Assembly: GCA_903854365.1 (NCBI GenBank)
Contig: CAINWE010000299.1
Location: 1 to 7,136, forward strand
DNA length: 7,136 bases
DNA from: Oligoflexia bacterium
GTDB taxonomy: Bacteria > Bdellovibrionota > UBA1018
Direction: 5' to 3'
Notes under the pieces: model-generated
Told to the model about the DNA's origin: nothing
What the model saw: the letters and a program-made list of their open reading frames with translations, nothing else
The model's database searches: none
Part shown: piece after piece, positions 1 to 5,863 of the stretch
How the letters are laid out: each line of letters begins with the position of its first letter
Position numbering within the stretch: position 1 is the stretch's first letter
Made by a program: the position numbers and the translations under genes

Positions 1-735
1 CCATCCCTCTCACCCCCCCCCACTCCGGAAACAGTTCGCCTAGAAGGACCCCGAGAGGCCGCCGCGACCAAGATCCCTGACCCTCAACCGAGTGTGCGAC
101 CGCCTGCCCCTGAGCCGAGACCATTGCCTTCGTCTCAACCCAATCCCGAGCGGGCAGCTCACGATGACAAAGATAACAACGAACTGACCAGCGAGGACCT
201 AGATGCCATGGAGGAGGAGGCCGAGAACACCTCTCGAGCAAAAGACCCAACCCAGAGTCCGACCAAGCAAATGTATTGGTTATCTGCCGGACTCGGTGTC
301 GTTCGGGGACTCAATCCTTCAAATCTGCAGCAAACACAATATCTCAATGGAGGTAATTTTCGCTTCGGAGTGACGATCCTCAGTTCTTTACTTTTCCATC
401 GAGGCTCTGTCCAAGACTCCCTAGTCGTAGAAGGATCCCTATTCGGATTCAAGGTGGTCGGATCCACGGGCGGAAGCTACAATCTCGTCGCACTCATTCC
501 TGCACTCCGTTATACCGTCGCTTTTGGAGATCACCTCGGCCTTTTCATTTACGGCGGCATGATGGGAAGCCTCGTCTTTTCAGCGGTCAACTCCAATCCA
601 AACGTCATCAACGCTCTCGATTCGTTTTTCCCCGCAGTCGGGGCCGGACTCCTATTCCAAATCGGTCCGGGATGGTATACACGTCTAGATGCTGGACTAG
701 AATCCTTAGCGATCAACCTGATGCTGAGATTTTAG
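1..735 (+). CDS. Partial envelope protein: proline-rich linker plus C-terminal beta-barrel-like domain (5' end outside window)
   Basis: The reading frame is open from the first base, giving 244 visible residues, so the true start lies upstream. The in-frame GTG at 94 has no Shine-Dalgarno and is unlikely to be a start. Visible residues 1-60 are rich in Pro, Ser and Glu. Residues 53-80 are strongly acidic (DDKDNNE, then EDLDAMEEE). From about residue 91 (base 271) to the end there are about 154 residues of alternating hydrophobic and Gly/aromatic stretches, such as YWLSAGLGVV, FRFGVTI, LGLFIYGG and WYTRLDAGLE, ending in LMLRF. A terminal Phe after an amphipathic strand is the usual C-terminal signal of outer-membrane barrels. 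I infer a disordered periplasmic linker followed by a small outer-membrane barrel. The family is not recognised and no signal peptide is visible because the N-terminus is missing. It ends 37 nt before the lipoprotein gene and may be co-transcribed with it. Confidence 0.7.
   Translation, partial: PSLSPPPTPETVRLEGPREAAATKIPDPQPSVRPPAPEPRPLPSSQPNPERAAHDDKDNNELTSEDLDAMEEEAENTSRAKDPTQSPTKQMYWLSAGLGVVRGLNPSNLQQTQYLNGGNFRFGVTILSSLLFHRGSVQDSLVVEGSLFGFKVVGSTGGSYNLVALIPALRYTVAFGDHLGLFIYGGMMGSLVFSAVNSNPNVINALDSFFPAVGAGLLFQIGPGWYTRLDAGLESLAINLMLRF
13..21 (+). repeat. Nine-cytosine homopolymer within the proline-rich coding region
   Basis: Bases 13-21 are an uninterrupted run of nine C, encoding consecutive prolines in the linker of the partial envelope protein. 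Runs of this kind can slip during replication and switch surface genes on and off in some bacteria. However, an eight-C run also occurs at 5763-5770 inside the housekeeping etfB gene (three prolines), so long C runs may simply reflect proline codon use here. Confidence 0.6.
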
Positions 736-772
736 GAAACTTGATCTTTTCTTGAATACCCCGGGAGCTCTC

Positions 773-934
773 ATGACTCACCGCTATCGATGGCTTCTTT
801 TACCGTTATTCTTATTGCAATGTGTGGCCTGTGGAGTCAAAGGCCCCCCTTTGCCACCCCTTCTGGTCACACCCCACCAAACGGATGAGAAGCCCACCCC
901 CGTCCCGTCGGTCAGCGGAACCGCGCATCCATGA
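773..934 (+). CDS. lptM: LptM (YifL/LppL)-type small lipoprotein
   Basis: This 53-residue protein has Arg residues at 4 and 6, a hydrophobic stretch (WLLLPLFLL, residues 7-15) and then CVACGVKGPPLPP. The CGxKGP motif directly after the lipidated Cys (Cys20) is the hallmark of the LptM/YifL/LppL family. The tail is Pro-rich and presumably unstructured. In E. coli, LptM binds and helps mature the LPS translocon LptD-LptE in the outer membrane; the same role here is inferred. The ATG at 773 is chosen because GGGAG (763-767) lies 5 nt upstream; an in-frame TTG at 752 would only add seven residues. The stop overlaps the lysA start as ATGA (931-934). lptM-like genes beside lysA or dapF are a known arrangement (lppL-lysA in Pseudomonas, yifL-dapF in E. 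coli), which supports the call. One oddity is that position -3 of the lipobox is Cys17 rather than Leu/Val/Ile. Confidence 0.82.
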   Translation: MTHRYRWLLLPLFLLQCVACGVKGPPLPPLLVTPHQTDEKPTPVPSVSGTAHP

Positions 935-2220
935 CCTCACCCCTTCAATTTTTCAAATATAGCCGTGGAGCACTCCAAGCCGAGAACGTCCCATTAGAAT
1001 CTATCGCTCGAGAGCTGGGCACCCCGTTATACGTTTATTCTGCGAATGGATTTCTCACTCCCTTCAGGGAACTCCAAGAGGAGTTGATTGAGTTCAACCA
1101 TTTAATTTGCTTCGCACTCAAATCAAACTCCAATCTCTCAATCTTAAGACTCCTCGCCCAGGAGGGCTCGGGGATGGACTTAGTATCGGGGGGTGAGCTC
1201 TATCGAGCTGAAATGGCCGGCGTCCGAGCAGAAAATATTGTCTTTTCTGGCGTAGGCAAGACAGCAGAGGAAATGAAGCAAGGACTCGCCTACCAGGGCA
1301 CTGGCATTTATTCGTTCAATGTCGAGTCCTTGCAGGAACTCACGGTCCTCAATCAAGTCGCAGTGAGCATGAACCGTCGCGCACCCGTTGCTTTGCGATT
1401 CAATCCAGACGTGAACGCAAAGACCCATCCTTATATCTCGACTGGGCTCAAAAAAAATAAGTTTGGAATTTCAAAGGCGGAGGTTTTGGAGGTCATTCGA
1501 TCCCTCGATCAAATGCCAGGAATTCACCTCAAAGGCATCAGCATTCATATTGGCAGCCAACTCCTCTCACTTTCGCCCTTAGACGACGCATTTGGAAAAC
1601 TTCGAGAACTGATCGATGAGCTCCAGCAGCATCTCAAAAACCGACTTGAAATGCTCGACCTGGGAGGAGGACTAGGAATCACGTACAAAGACGAAGTCCC
1701 GCCATCCATTCCAAACTACGCCAAGCTCATCCGAAAGCATTTTGGAAAGCAACTCAAGCAGCACCCGGGAATGAGAATACTAATCGAACCCGGGCGGTCT
1801 CTCTCTGGGAATGCAGGGGTTTTAATATCCAAAGTACTCTACCGGAAAAAAAGGCGAAATAAAGATTTCTTAATCATTGATGCCGCTATGAATGATTTAC
1901 TCAGGCCGGCCCTCTACGAAAGCTACCACGAAATCGTCCCCCTTCAACAAGGGCCTCGCAAGTCCAAGAACTCGGCGAAAACAAGTATCGTAGGACCTGT
2001 CTGCGAAAGTGCCGACTGTTTTGCAAACGACAGGGATTTTTCTCTTCAACCCGACTGCGGAGACTTCGTAGCGATTCTTTCGGCGGGTGCTTACGGCTTC
2101 AGTATGTCTAGCACCTATAATAGCCGACCGAGACCAGCCGAGGTCCTCATTCAAAATGGAGAGTTCAAAGTCATTCGAAAAAGGGAAACTTGGGCAGACC
2201 TCATCCGAGGAGAGGATTGA
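931..2220 (+). CDS. lysA: Diaminopimelate decarboxylase
   Basis: LysA decarboxylates meso-DAP to L-lysine and CO2, using pyridoxal phosphate (PLP), in the cytoplasm. The 429 residues match the usual family length. The fold-type III PLP barrel is seen in order. FALKSN carries the Schiff-base Lys64. HIGSQ (206-210, His206) stacks on the cofactor. LDLGGGLG (242-249) and EPGRS (286-290) bind the phosphate. In the C-terminal beta domain, GPVCESAD (355-362) supplies the active-site Cys358/Glu359 from the partner subunit of the dimer, and GAYGF (386-390, Tyr388) and RPRPAEVL complete the substrate pocket. No key residue is missing. The ATG start overlaps the upstream lipoprotein stop (ATGA), implying coupled translation. 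lysA comes first in the cluster although it catalyses the last step. The 43-nt gap to dapA is the loosest junction in the DAP block. Confidence 0.96.
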   Translation: MTSPLQFFKYSRGALQAENVPLESIARELGTPLYVYSANGFLTPFRELQEELIEFNHLICFALKSNSNLSILRLLAQEGSGMDLVSGGELYRAEMAGVRAENIVFSGVGKTAEEMKQGLAYQGTGIYSFNVESLQELTVLNQVAVSMNRRAPVALRFNPDVNAKTHPYISTGLKKNKFGISKAEVLEVIRSLDQMPGIHLKGISIHIGSQLLSLSPLDDAFGKLRELIDELQQHLKNRLEMLDLGGGLGITYKDEVPPSIPNYAKLIRKHFGKQLKQHPGMRILIEPGRSLSGNAGVLISKVLYRKKRRNKDFLIIDAAMNDLLRPALYESYHEIVPLQQGPRKSKNSAKTSIVGPVCESADCFANDRDFSLQPDCGDFVAILSAGAYGFSMSSTYNSRPRPAEVLIQNGEFKVIRKRETWADLIRGED

Positions 2221-2245
2221 CAACCATCCCTGAAGTGCTAGTTAC
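2217..2245 (+). promoter_or_regulatory. Weak candidate promoter between lysA and dapA
   Basis: A perfect TTGACA (2217-2222) overlaps the lysA stop. A poor -10 candidate, TAGTTA (2239-2244), follows after 16 bp and is preceded by TG at 2236-2237 (extended -10 like). It lies in the only sizeable gap of the DAP cluster, 19 nt before the dapA start, so any transcript would have a very short leader. The -10 matches the consensus at only two positions, so this may be chance. Confidence 0.2.
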
Positions 2246-2251
2246 CTAACC

Positions 2252-2258
2252 AAAGGAG
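2252..2258 (+). promoter_or_regulatory. Strong ribosome-binding site of dapA
   Basis: AAAGGAG lies 5 nt before the ATG at 2264. It is among the strongest Shine-Dalgarno sequences in the window and fits independent initiation of dapA, which unlike dapB and dapL is not overlapped by the gene before it. It fixes the dapA start. Confidence 0.8.
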
Positions 2259-2263
2259 TCGAA

Positions 2264-3160
2264 ATGCGTGGAGTCTGGACTGCCCTCATTACCCCGTTCT
2301 CCGAAAGCGTAGAACTTGATCTCAACTCTTTCAAAAAAATTCTGCGCGACCAAGTGGATGCCGGAATCACAGGGGTCATTCCCTGCGGCACCACGGGAGA
2401 GACCCCCACGCTGAGCATCGATGAAAAGAAACTCCTCATTCAAACTTGCATCCATGAGCTAAGAGACTCCCCGGTCAAAGTAGTTGCTGGCACCGGCTCC
2501 AATCACACTCGTGAAACAGTAGAGTTATCACAATGGGCCTCCTCTGCCGGAGTCGACGGCGTGCTTCTAGTCACCCCCTACTATAACAAACCCTCCCAAA
2601 AAGGTCTTGAAGAGCACTTCAAGACCGTCGCCTCGGCAATCGACTGCGAGATCATTCTCTATAACGTCCCTGCGCGCACGGGGGTATCGCTTTCCCCAGA
2701 AACCGTAGCCCGCCTCGCCCATCATCCTCGAATTCGCTCCCTGAAGGAGGCCACTGGGAATCCTGCACTGACCTCCGAAATCCTGGATCAGATTTCAAAG
2801 GCCGGATGCGCGCTGGATCTCCTCTCCGGAGACGACGCCACCTATCTCCCCTTGCTATCAATAGGGGCTGTAGGAATTATTTCCGTTGCCAGCAATTTAT
2901 TTCCGCGCTCCATGGTGGCGCTTCAAAAAGCATTCGACGCAGGCAATCTCCGGGAAACGCAGAGGATTCACCAACGGTACTATCCGCTTTTCAGAGACCT
3001 TTTTATCGAGTCTAATCCTGCACCCATCAAAGCTGCCATGGCCGCACTCGGCTGGTGCACTCCGCACGTTCGAATGCCCTTAACTCAACTGCACGTCGAA
3101 AACCTGAGAAAGCTGGAAAAGAGCCTCAGTGACTGTCAAATAGTCCGAGGCCAATCGTGA
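2264..3160 (+). CDS. dapA: 4-hydroxy-tetrahydrodipicolinate synthase
   Basis: DapA condenses pyruvate with L-aspartate-4-semialdehyde, the first committed step of DAP and lysine synthesis. The 298 residues fit the family, and numbering runs almost in register with E. coli DapA. GTTGE (42-46) holds the catalytic Thr44. TPYYNKP (104-110) holds Tyr107, which reaches into the neighbouring subunit. YNVPARTG (133-140) holds Tyr133 and Arg138. Lys161 in SLKEATG forms the Schiff base with pyruvate. GDD (189-191) and GAVGIISVASN (201-211) complete the TIM barrel. All catalytic residues are present. Whether lysine inhibits this enzyme cannot be told from the sequence. The start is set by AAAGGAG 5 nt upstream. 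The last five or so codons form the left arm of the dapA/dapB hairpin, and the stop overlaps the dapB start as GTGA. Confidence 0.97.
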   Translation: MRGVWTALITPFSESVELDLNSFKKILRDQVDAGITGVIPCGTTGETPTLSIDEKKLLIQTCIHELRDSPVKVVAGTGSNHTRETVELSQWASSAGVDGVLLVTPYYNKPSQKGLEEHFKTVASAIDCEIILYNVPARTGVSLSPETVARLAHHPRIRSLKEATGNPALTSEILDQISKAGCALDLLSGDDATYLPLLSIGAVGIISVASNLFPRSMVALQKAFDAGNLRETQRIHQRYYPLFRDLFIESNPAPIKAAMAALGWCTPHVRMPLTQLHVENLRKLEKSLSDCQIVRGQS

Positions 3161-3176
3161 TTCGCCTCGGACTATT
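3139..3176 (+). promoter_or_regulatory. Perfect 13-bp hairpin enclosing the dapA stop and dapB start
   Basis: Bases 3139-3151 are the exact reverse complement of 3164-3176, with 12 nt between them. Beyond a C-C mismatch (3152/3163) the stem can continue with three more pairs (3153-3155 with 3160-3162), leaving a small CGTG loop at 3156-3159. The likely dapB Shine-Dalgarno GAGG (3147-3150) pairs with 3165-3168. The dapB GTG (3157-3159) and the dapA TGA (3158-3160) sit at the tip. No T run follows, so it is not a standard terminator. In mRNA this structure should block initiation at dapB unless a ribosome finishing dapA opens it: a translational-coupling device. That role is inference; the repeat itself is directly visible. 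A DNA operator with the same dyad is the alternative. Confidence 0.7.
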
Positions 3177-3918
3177 AGGCTCTCACGGCAGGATGGGAAC
3201 CCTGATCCGTCAATTCATTCAGACCGAGTTCCATTCTGAAATAGAACTCGCCGCATCTGCTCGAAAAGGCGACCCACTCGAAGGCCTACTCTCCTGCGAT
3301 GTCGTTATTGATGTTTCGCTTCCTAGCGTCATGAGTCAACTCGCCTCTCTCGCCCTCCAACACCCCGCTAAGAAACTCCCCAGGTTTGTCGTGGGGAGCA
3401 CCGGCTGGTCGCCTGAGCAGAGACAAACGCTTGAAGCGCTCGCAAAACTCACGCCCACTTTAATCTCCAGTAATTTCTCCTCCGGAATCTTTGCCGTGTC
3501 TTTGATACTCAAGGAATACTCGCCCCTTTTAAGGCGGCTCGGTTACACGCCCGTGATTCTAGACACCCATCATCAACGTAAAAAGGATGCCCCCAGCGGG
3601 ACCGCTCGATCCCTACAATCAGCGATCAATCCGAATCAACCTGACGAAGTGCAAACCTTGAGCATTCGCGCCGGCGAAGTCATTGGTGATCATGAAGTCA
3701 TCTTTTTTGGAGCGGGTGATCAGATCACCTTGACCCATCACGCTCAGGATCGATCCATTTTTGCGCGCGGGGCAATCGAGGTCGCAAAGTGGTTGACCGA
3801 ACTTCAAGGACCAATCCCACCATCGGGCCAATCTCAGCGCACTCTCGGGATGGATGATTTTTTCAGATCCCTAAAAACTCAAACGTTAGGAGCACCTCCG
3901 CATGGAAACCCCCTTTAA
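3157..3918 (+). CDS. dapB: 4-hydroxy-tetrahydrodipicolinate reductase
   Basis: DapB reduces the DapA product to tetrahydrodipicolinate with NAD(P)H. The Rossmann start GLLGSHGRMG (5-14) matches the family's GxxGRMG motif. GSTGW (80-84) and SSNFSSG (104-110) stand where GTTG and the ANFSxG motif occur. The signature DTHHQRKKDAPSGTA (136-150) carries the catalytic His138, Lys142 and the substrate-binding SGT. RAGEVIGDHEV (171-181) and FARGA (202-206) follow. At 253 residues it is on the short side. The region between the first strand and VVIDVS (49-54) is trimmed compared with the longer E. coli protein, which removes part of the usual GELAG-like segment. The start is GTG in a GTGA overlap with dapA; GAGG at 3147-3150 is well placed but lies inside the hairpin stem. 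The 3' end overlaps the next gene by 17 nt. Confidence 0.95.
   Translation: MIRLGLLGSHGRMGTLIRQFIQTEFHSEIELAASARKGDPLEGLLSCDVVIDVSLPSVMSQLASLALQHPAKKLPRFVVGSTGWSPEQRQTLEALAKLTPTLISSNFSSGIFAVSLILKEYSPLLRRLGYTPVILDTHHQRKKDAPSGTARSLQSAINPNQPDEVQTLSIRAGEVIGDHEVIFFGAGDQITLTHHAQDRSIFARGAIEVAKWLTELQGPIPPSGQSQRTLGMDDFFRSLKTQTLGAPPHGNPL
3888..3899 (+). promoter_or_regulatory. dapL ribosome-binding site with local hairpin
   Basis: AGGAG (3888-3892) lies 9 nt before the dapL ATG at 3902 and inside the end of dapB. It is followed by CACCTCC, so GGAG (3889-3892) can fold onto CTCC (3896-3899) around a CAC loop. CCTCC is also the core anti-Shine-Dalgarno sequence of 16S rRNA. The stem has only four pairs, so the effect on translation would be modest. 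Ribosomes completing dapB would pass through it. Confidence 0.45.
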
Positions 3919-5077
3919 ACTCGCAGATCGAATCCGCCAGTTGCCCCCTTACATTTTTGCCCGGATTGATACGATTAAGCAGGAGGAACTGAAAAAGGGA
4001 CGCAAGCTCGTACCCCTTGGAATTGGAGATCCGGATTTACCTACCCCGCAGTTTATCATTGATCGATTAGCCTCTGCAGCGAGAAAGCCGCAAAACCATC
4101 AGTACCCTTCCTATTGGGGAATGATCGAATTCAGGAAAGCGGCGGCCCGCTGGTATGAGCGCCGCTTTGGAGTCAGCCTCAACCCCGAGAACGAGGTCCT
4201 CGCACTCATCGGATCCAAAGAAGGGATTGCCCACATCCCTTTGGCATTTGTTAACCCTGGCGAGGCCGCTCTCGTTCCAAACCCGGGTTACCCGGTCTAC
4301 CAAACGGCAACGCAGTTTGCCGGCGGCGTAGCCCGCCAGTTTGGACTGCTTCAGAAGAACCGATTTTTGCCAGACTTTGCAGAACTCGAAAAATTAGTCC
4401 ACCAGGGCCCCAAGGCCCGACTCCTCTTTCTAAACTATCCAAACAATCCGACATCCGCGTCGGCGAGCTATGAGTTTTTTGAGGAAGTCGTTCGCTTCGC
4501 AAAAAAACACGAAATCATCGTTTGCCATGACAATGCGTATTCTGAAATTTATTACGACAATAAGAAGCAATTGAGTTTTCTCCAGGTACCCGGGGCACGT
4601 GACATCGGTTGCGAATTTCACAGCCTCTCCAAAACTTTCAATATGACTGGCTGGAGGGTCGGCTTTGTCGTGGGCAACTCAAAAATTGTTGAAGCATTAG
4701 CCCAGGTTAAAACCAATATTGACTCCGGCATTTTCAATGCTTGTCAGGAAGCTGGCATAGAAGCCCTAGATCACTCGGAGCCCTTCTGCACCGAACTCCG
4801 AACGATCTACCAGAAGCGTCGCGATGTATTAATCCCTGCTCTACAATCAATCGGATTGGATTGCCCAACCCCTGAAGCTACTTTTTATGCCTGGGCAAAA
4901 CTCAAAGAGGGACAAAGCTCGGAGCAGTTCGTCATGAATCTCATCCGCGACAAAGGTATTATCTCCACACCTGGAACTGGATTCGGAAGTGCCGGTGAGG
5001 GATACGTGCGCTTTACACTTTGCTCAGACATTGAAATTCTAAAACAAGTTGCACAAACACTCAAAGGCTCGGTATAA
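3902..5077 (+). CDS. dapL: LL-diaminopimelate aminotransferase (DapL type, class I/II PLP aminotransferase)
   Basis: This enzyme is predicted to convert tetrahydrodipicolinate directly to LL-DAP with glutamate as amino donor, replacing the DapD-DapC-DapE acyl route. The 391 residues are a complete fold-type I aminotransferase: LGIGDPDLPTP (39-49), YPSYWGM (68-74), GSKEGIAH (104-111), NYPNNPT (178-184, with Asn182), Asp210 and Tyr213 in CHDNAYSE, Lys244 in HSLSKTFNMTGWR (PLP Schiff base; Arg252 on the phosphate), PGTGFG (357-362) and Arg370 in YVRFTL for the carboxylate. The opening LPPYIFARID, together with the GDPDLPTP and FHSLSKT motifs, resembles the LL-DAP aminotransferase branch found next to lysine genes in bacteria and archaea. 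Its position directly after dapB supports this. A broader aspartate or alanine aminotransferase role cannot be excluded by sequence. The ATG has AGGAG 9 nt upstream and overlaps dapB by 17 nt. Confidence 0.88.
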   Translation: METPFKLADRIRQLPPYIFARIDTIKQEELKKGRKLVPLGIGDPDLPTPQFIIDRLASAARKPQNHQYPSYWGMIEFRKAAARWYERRFGVSLNPENEVLALIGSKEGIAHIPLAFVNPGEAALVPNPGYPVYQTATQFAGGVARQFGLLQKNRFLPDFAELEKLVHQGPKARLLFLNYPNNPTSASASYEFFEEVVRFAKKHEIIVCHDNAYSEIYYDNKKQLSFLQVPGARDIGCEFHSLSKTFNMTGWRVGFVVGNSKIVEALAQVKTNIDSGIFNACQEAGIEALDHSEPFCTELRTIYQKRRDVLIPALQSIGLDCPTPEATFYAWAKLKEGQSSEQFVMNLIRDKGIISTPGTGFGSAGEGYVRFTLCSDIEILKQVAQTLKGSV

Positions 5078-5087
5078 GAGGGAAACG

Positions 5088-5861
5088 ATGAATATTTACG
5101 TTTGCATCAAGCAAGTTCCTGACACTGAAACCAAAATTAAATTAACCTCGGATCAGACTGGTATTGACGTAACCGGGATCAAATGGATCATCTCTCCTTA
5201 CGATGAATTAGCCATCGAAGAAGGCCTCCGATTGAGGGATAAGAACCCAGGAAGTACGGTTACTGTACTCTCAGCTGGTCCTGCCAGAGTCGTGGAAGCC
5301 ATGAGAAATGCCCTTGCGATGGGAGCTGATTCGGCAATCCACGTCGATCTTCCAGAAAACGCCGATAATAATTGGGTCGCAAAATCTCTTGCTGGCGCAT
5401 TGAAAAAGGAATCCAAAGTTGACGTGATTTTCACAGGCAAAGAAGCCATAGACGATGGCGCTGCGCAAGTCAGTCAGCTGATCGCGCAGTACCTAGATAT
5501 CTCTTATGTCACGGTTGTCCTCGGGGCAGAATACACAGCCACCAGCGTGAAATGCAAAAGAGAGATTGAAGGAGGCTCATTTGAAATTGTAGAATCCAAC
5601 TTTCCTGTTCTGATTGCTGCTCAAAAAGGTCTCAATGAGCCAAGATATGCAAGCCTGCCGAATATTATGAAGGCCAAAAAGAAAGAGGTAAAAGCCCTCA
5701 AAGCTAGCGACGTTGGAACTTCTGAAGGGGACCAGAAGATCAGATACAAAAATTTTCAGTTACCCCCCCCGAAGCAAGTTGGAAAGAAAATTACGGGTGA
5801 CCCAGCAACTCAAGCGAAAGAACTCGTGCGACTTTTACACGAAGAAGCAAAGGTAGTGTGA
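5088..5861 (+). CDS. etfB: Electron transfer flavoprotein, beta subunit
   Basis: EtfB pairs with EtfA to form a soluble flavoprotein that takes electrons from acyl-CoA and related dehydrogenases. The 257 residues show CIKQVPDTETKI (6-17), SPYDELAIEEGLRL (36-49), NALAMGAD (74-81), FTGKEAIDDG (115-124) with QVSQLIAQ, KREIEGGSFE (157-166), and LNEPRYASLPNIMKAKKK (182-199). The last is the conserved EtfB segment and resembles classical non-bifurcating ETFs (RYATLPNIMKAKKK) more than the bifurcating type. The C-terminus carries the arm that embraces EtfA. The ATG at 5088 is chosen because GAGGG (5078-5082) lies 5 nt upstream; an upstream in-frame TTG at 5049 would start inside dapL. It is 10 nt from the dapL stop, so it is probably co-transcribed with the lysine genes, and it lies 2 nt from the etfA ATG. 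An eight-C run (5763-5770) encodes three prolines at residues 226-228. Confidence 0.95.
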   Translation: MNIYVCIKQVPDTETKIKLTSDQTGIDVTGIKWIISPYDELAIEEGLRLRDKNPGSTVTVLSAGPARVVEAMRNALAMGADSAIHVDLPENADNNWVAKSLAGALKKESKVDVIFTGKEAIDDGAAQVSQLIAQYLDISYVTVVLGAEYTATSVKCKREIEGGSFEIVESNFPVLIAAQKGLNEPRYASLPNIMKAKKKEVKALKASDVGTSEGDQKIRYKNFQLPPPKQVGKKITGDPATQAKELVRLLHEEAKVV

Positions 5862-5863
5862 TT

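Noticed and set aside
159..467. Minus-strand open frame of 102 codons opposite the first gene
   Set aside because: It lies opposite a frame with clear protein-like character. Its translation is Ser/Arg-rich without domains, and no ribosome-binding site or gene spacing supports it.
1450..1457. Run of eight A in lysA as a possible frameshift or slippage site
   Set aside because: The frame is intact across it, it encodes Lys-Lys-Asn in a conserved region (GLKKNKFGI), and there is no alternative product or downstream stimulatory structure.
1897..2223. Minus-strand open frame of 108 codons opposite the 3' end of lysA
   Set aside because: The plus strand here encodes the conserved C-terminal domain of LysA; the opposite frame is a shadow without recognisable motifs.
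3715..3729. GGTGAT-CAG-ATCACC inverted repeat inside dapB, plus an earlier GGTGATCA at 3685-3692
   Set aside because: It is a short six-base stem within coding sequence, explained by codons for the conserved GDH and GDQ segments, and is not located at a regulatory position.
4280..4289. Ten-base palindrome AACCCGGGTT in dapL
   Set aside because: It encodes the conserved Asn-Pro-Gly-Tyr motif; a palindrome of this length is not unexpected and is not repeated elsewhere in the window.
5083..5103. AAACG/CGTTT repeat flanking the etfB start codon
   Set aside because: There are only five pairs, mostly A-T, around an 11-nt loop; this is within chance expectation and leaves the GAGGG ribosome-binding site free.
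5763..5770. Eight-C run in etfB as a phase-variation tract
   Set aside because: It encodes three consecutive prolines near the C-terminus of an intact housekeeping protein; switching off etfB by slippage has no precedent known to me.
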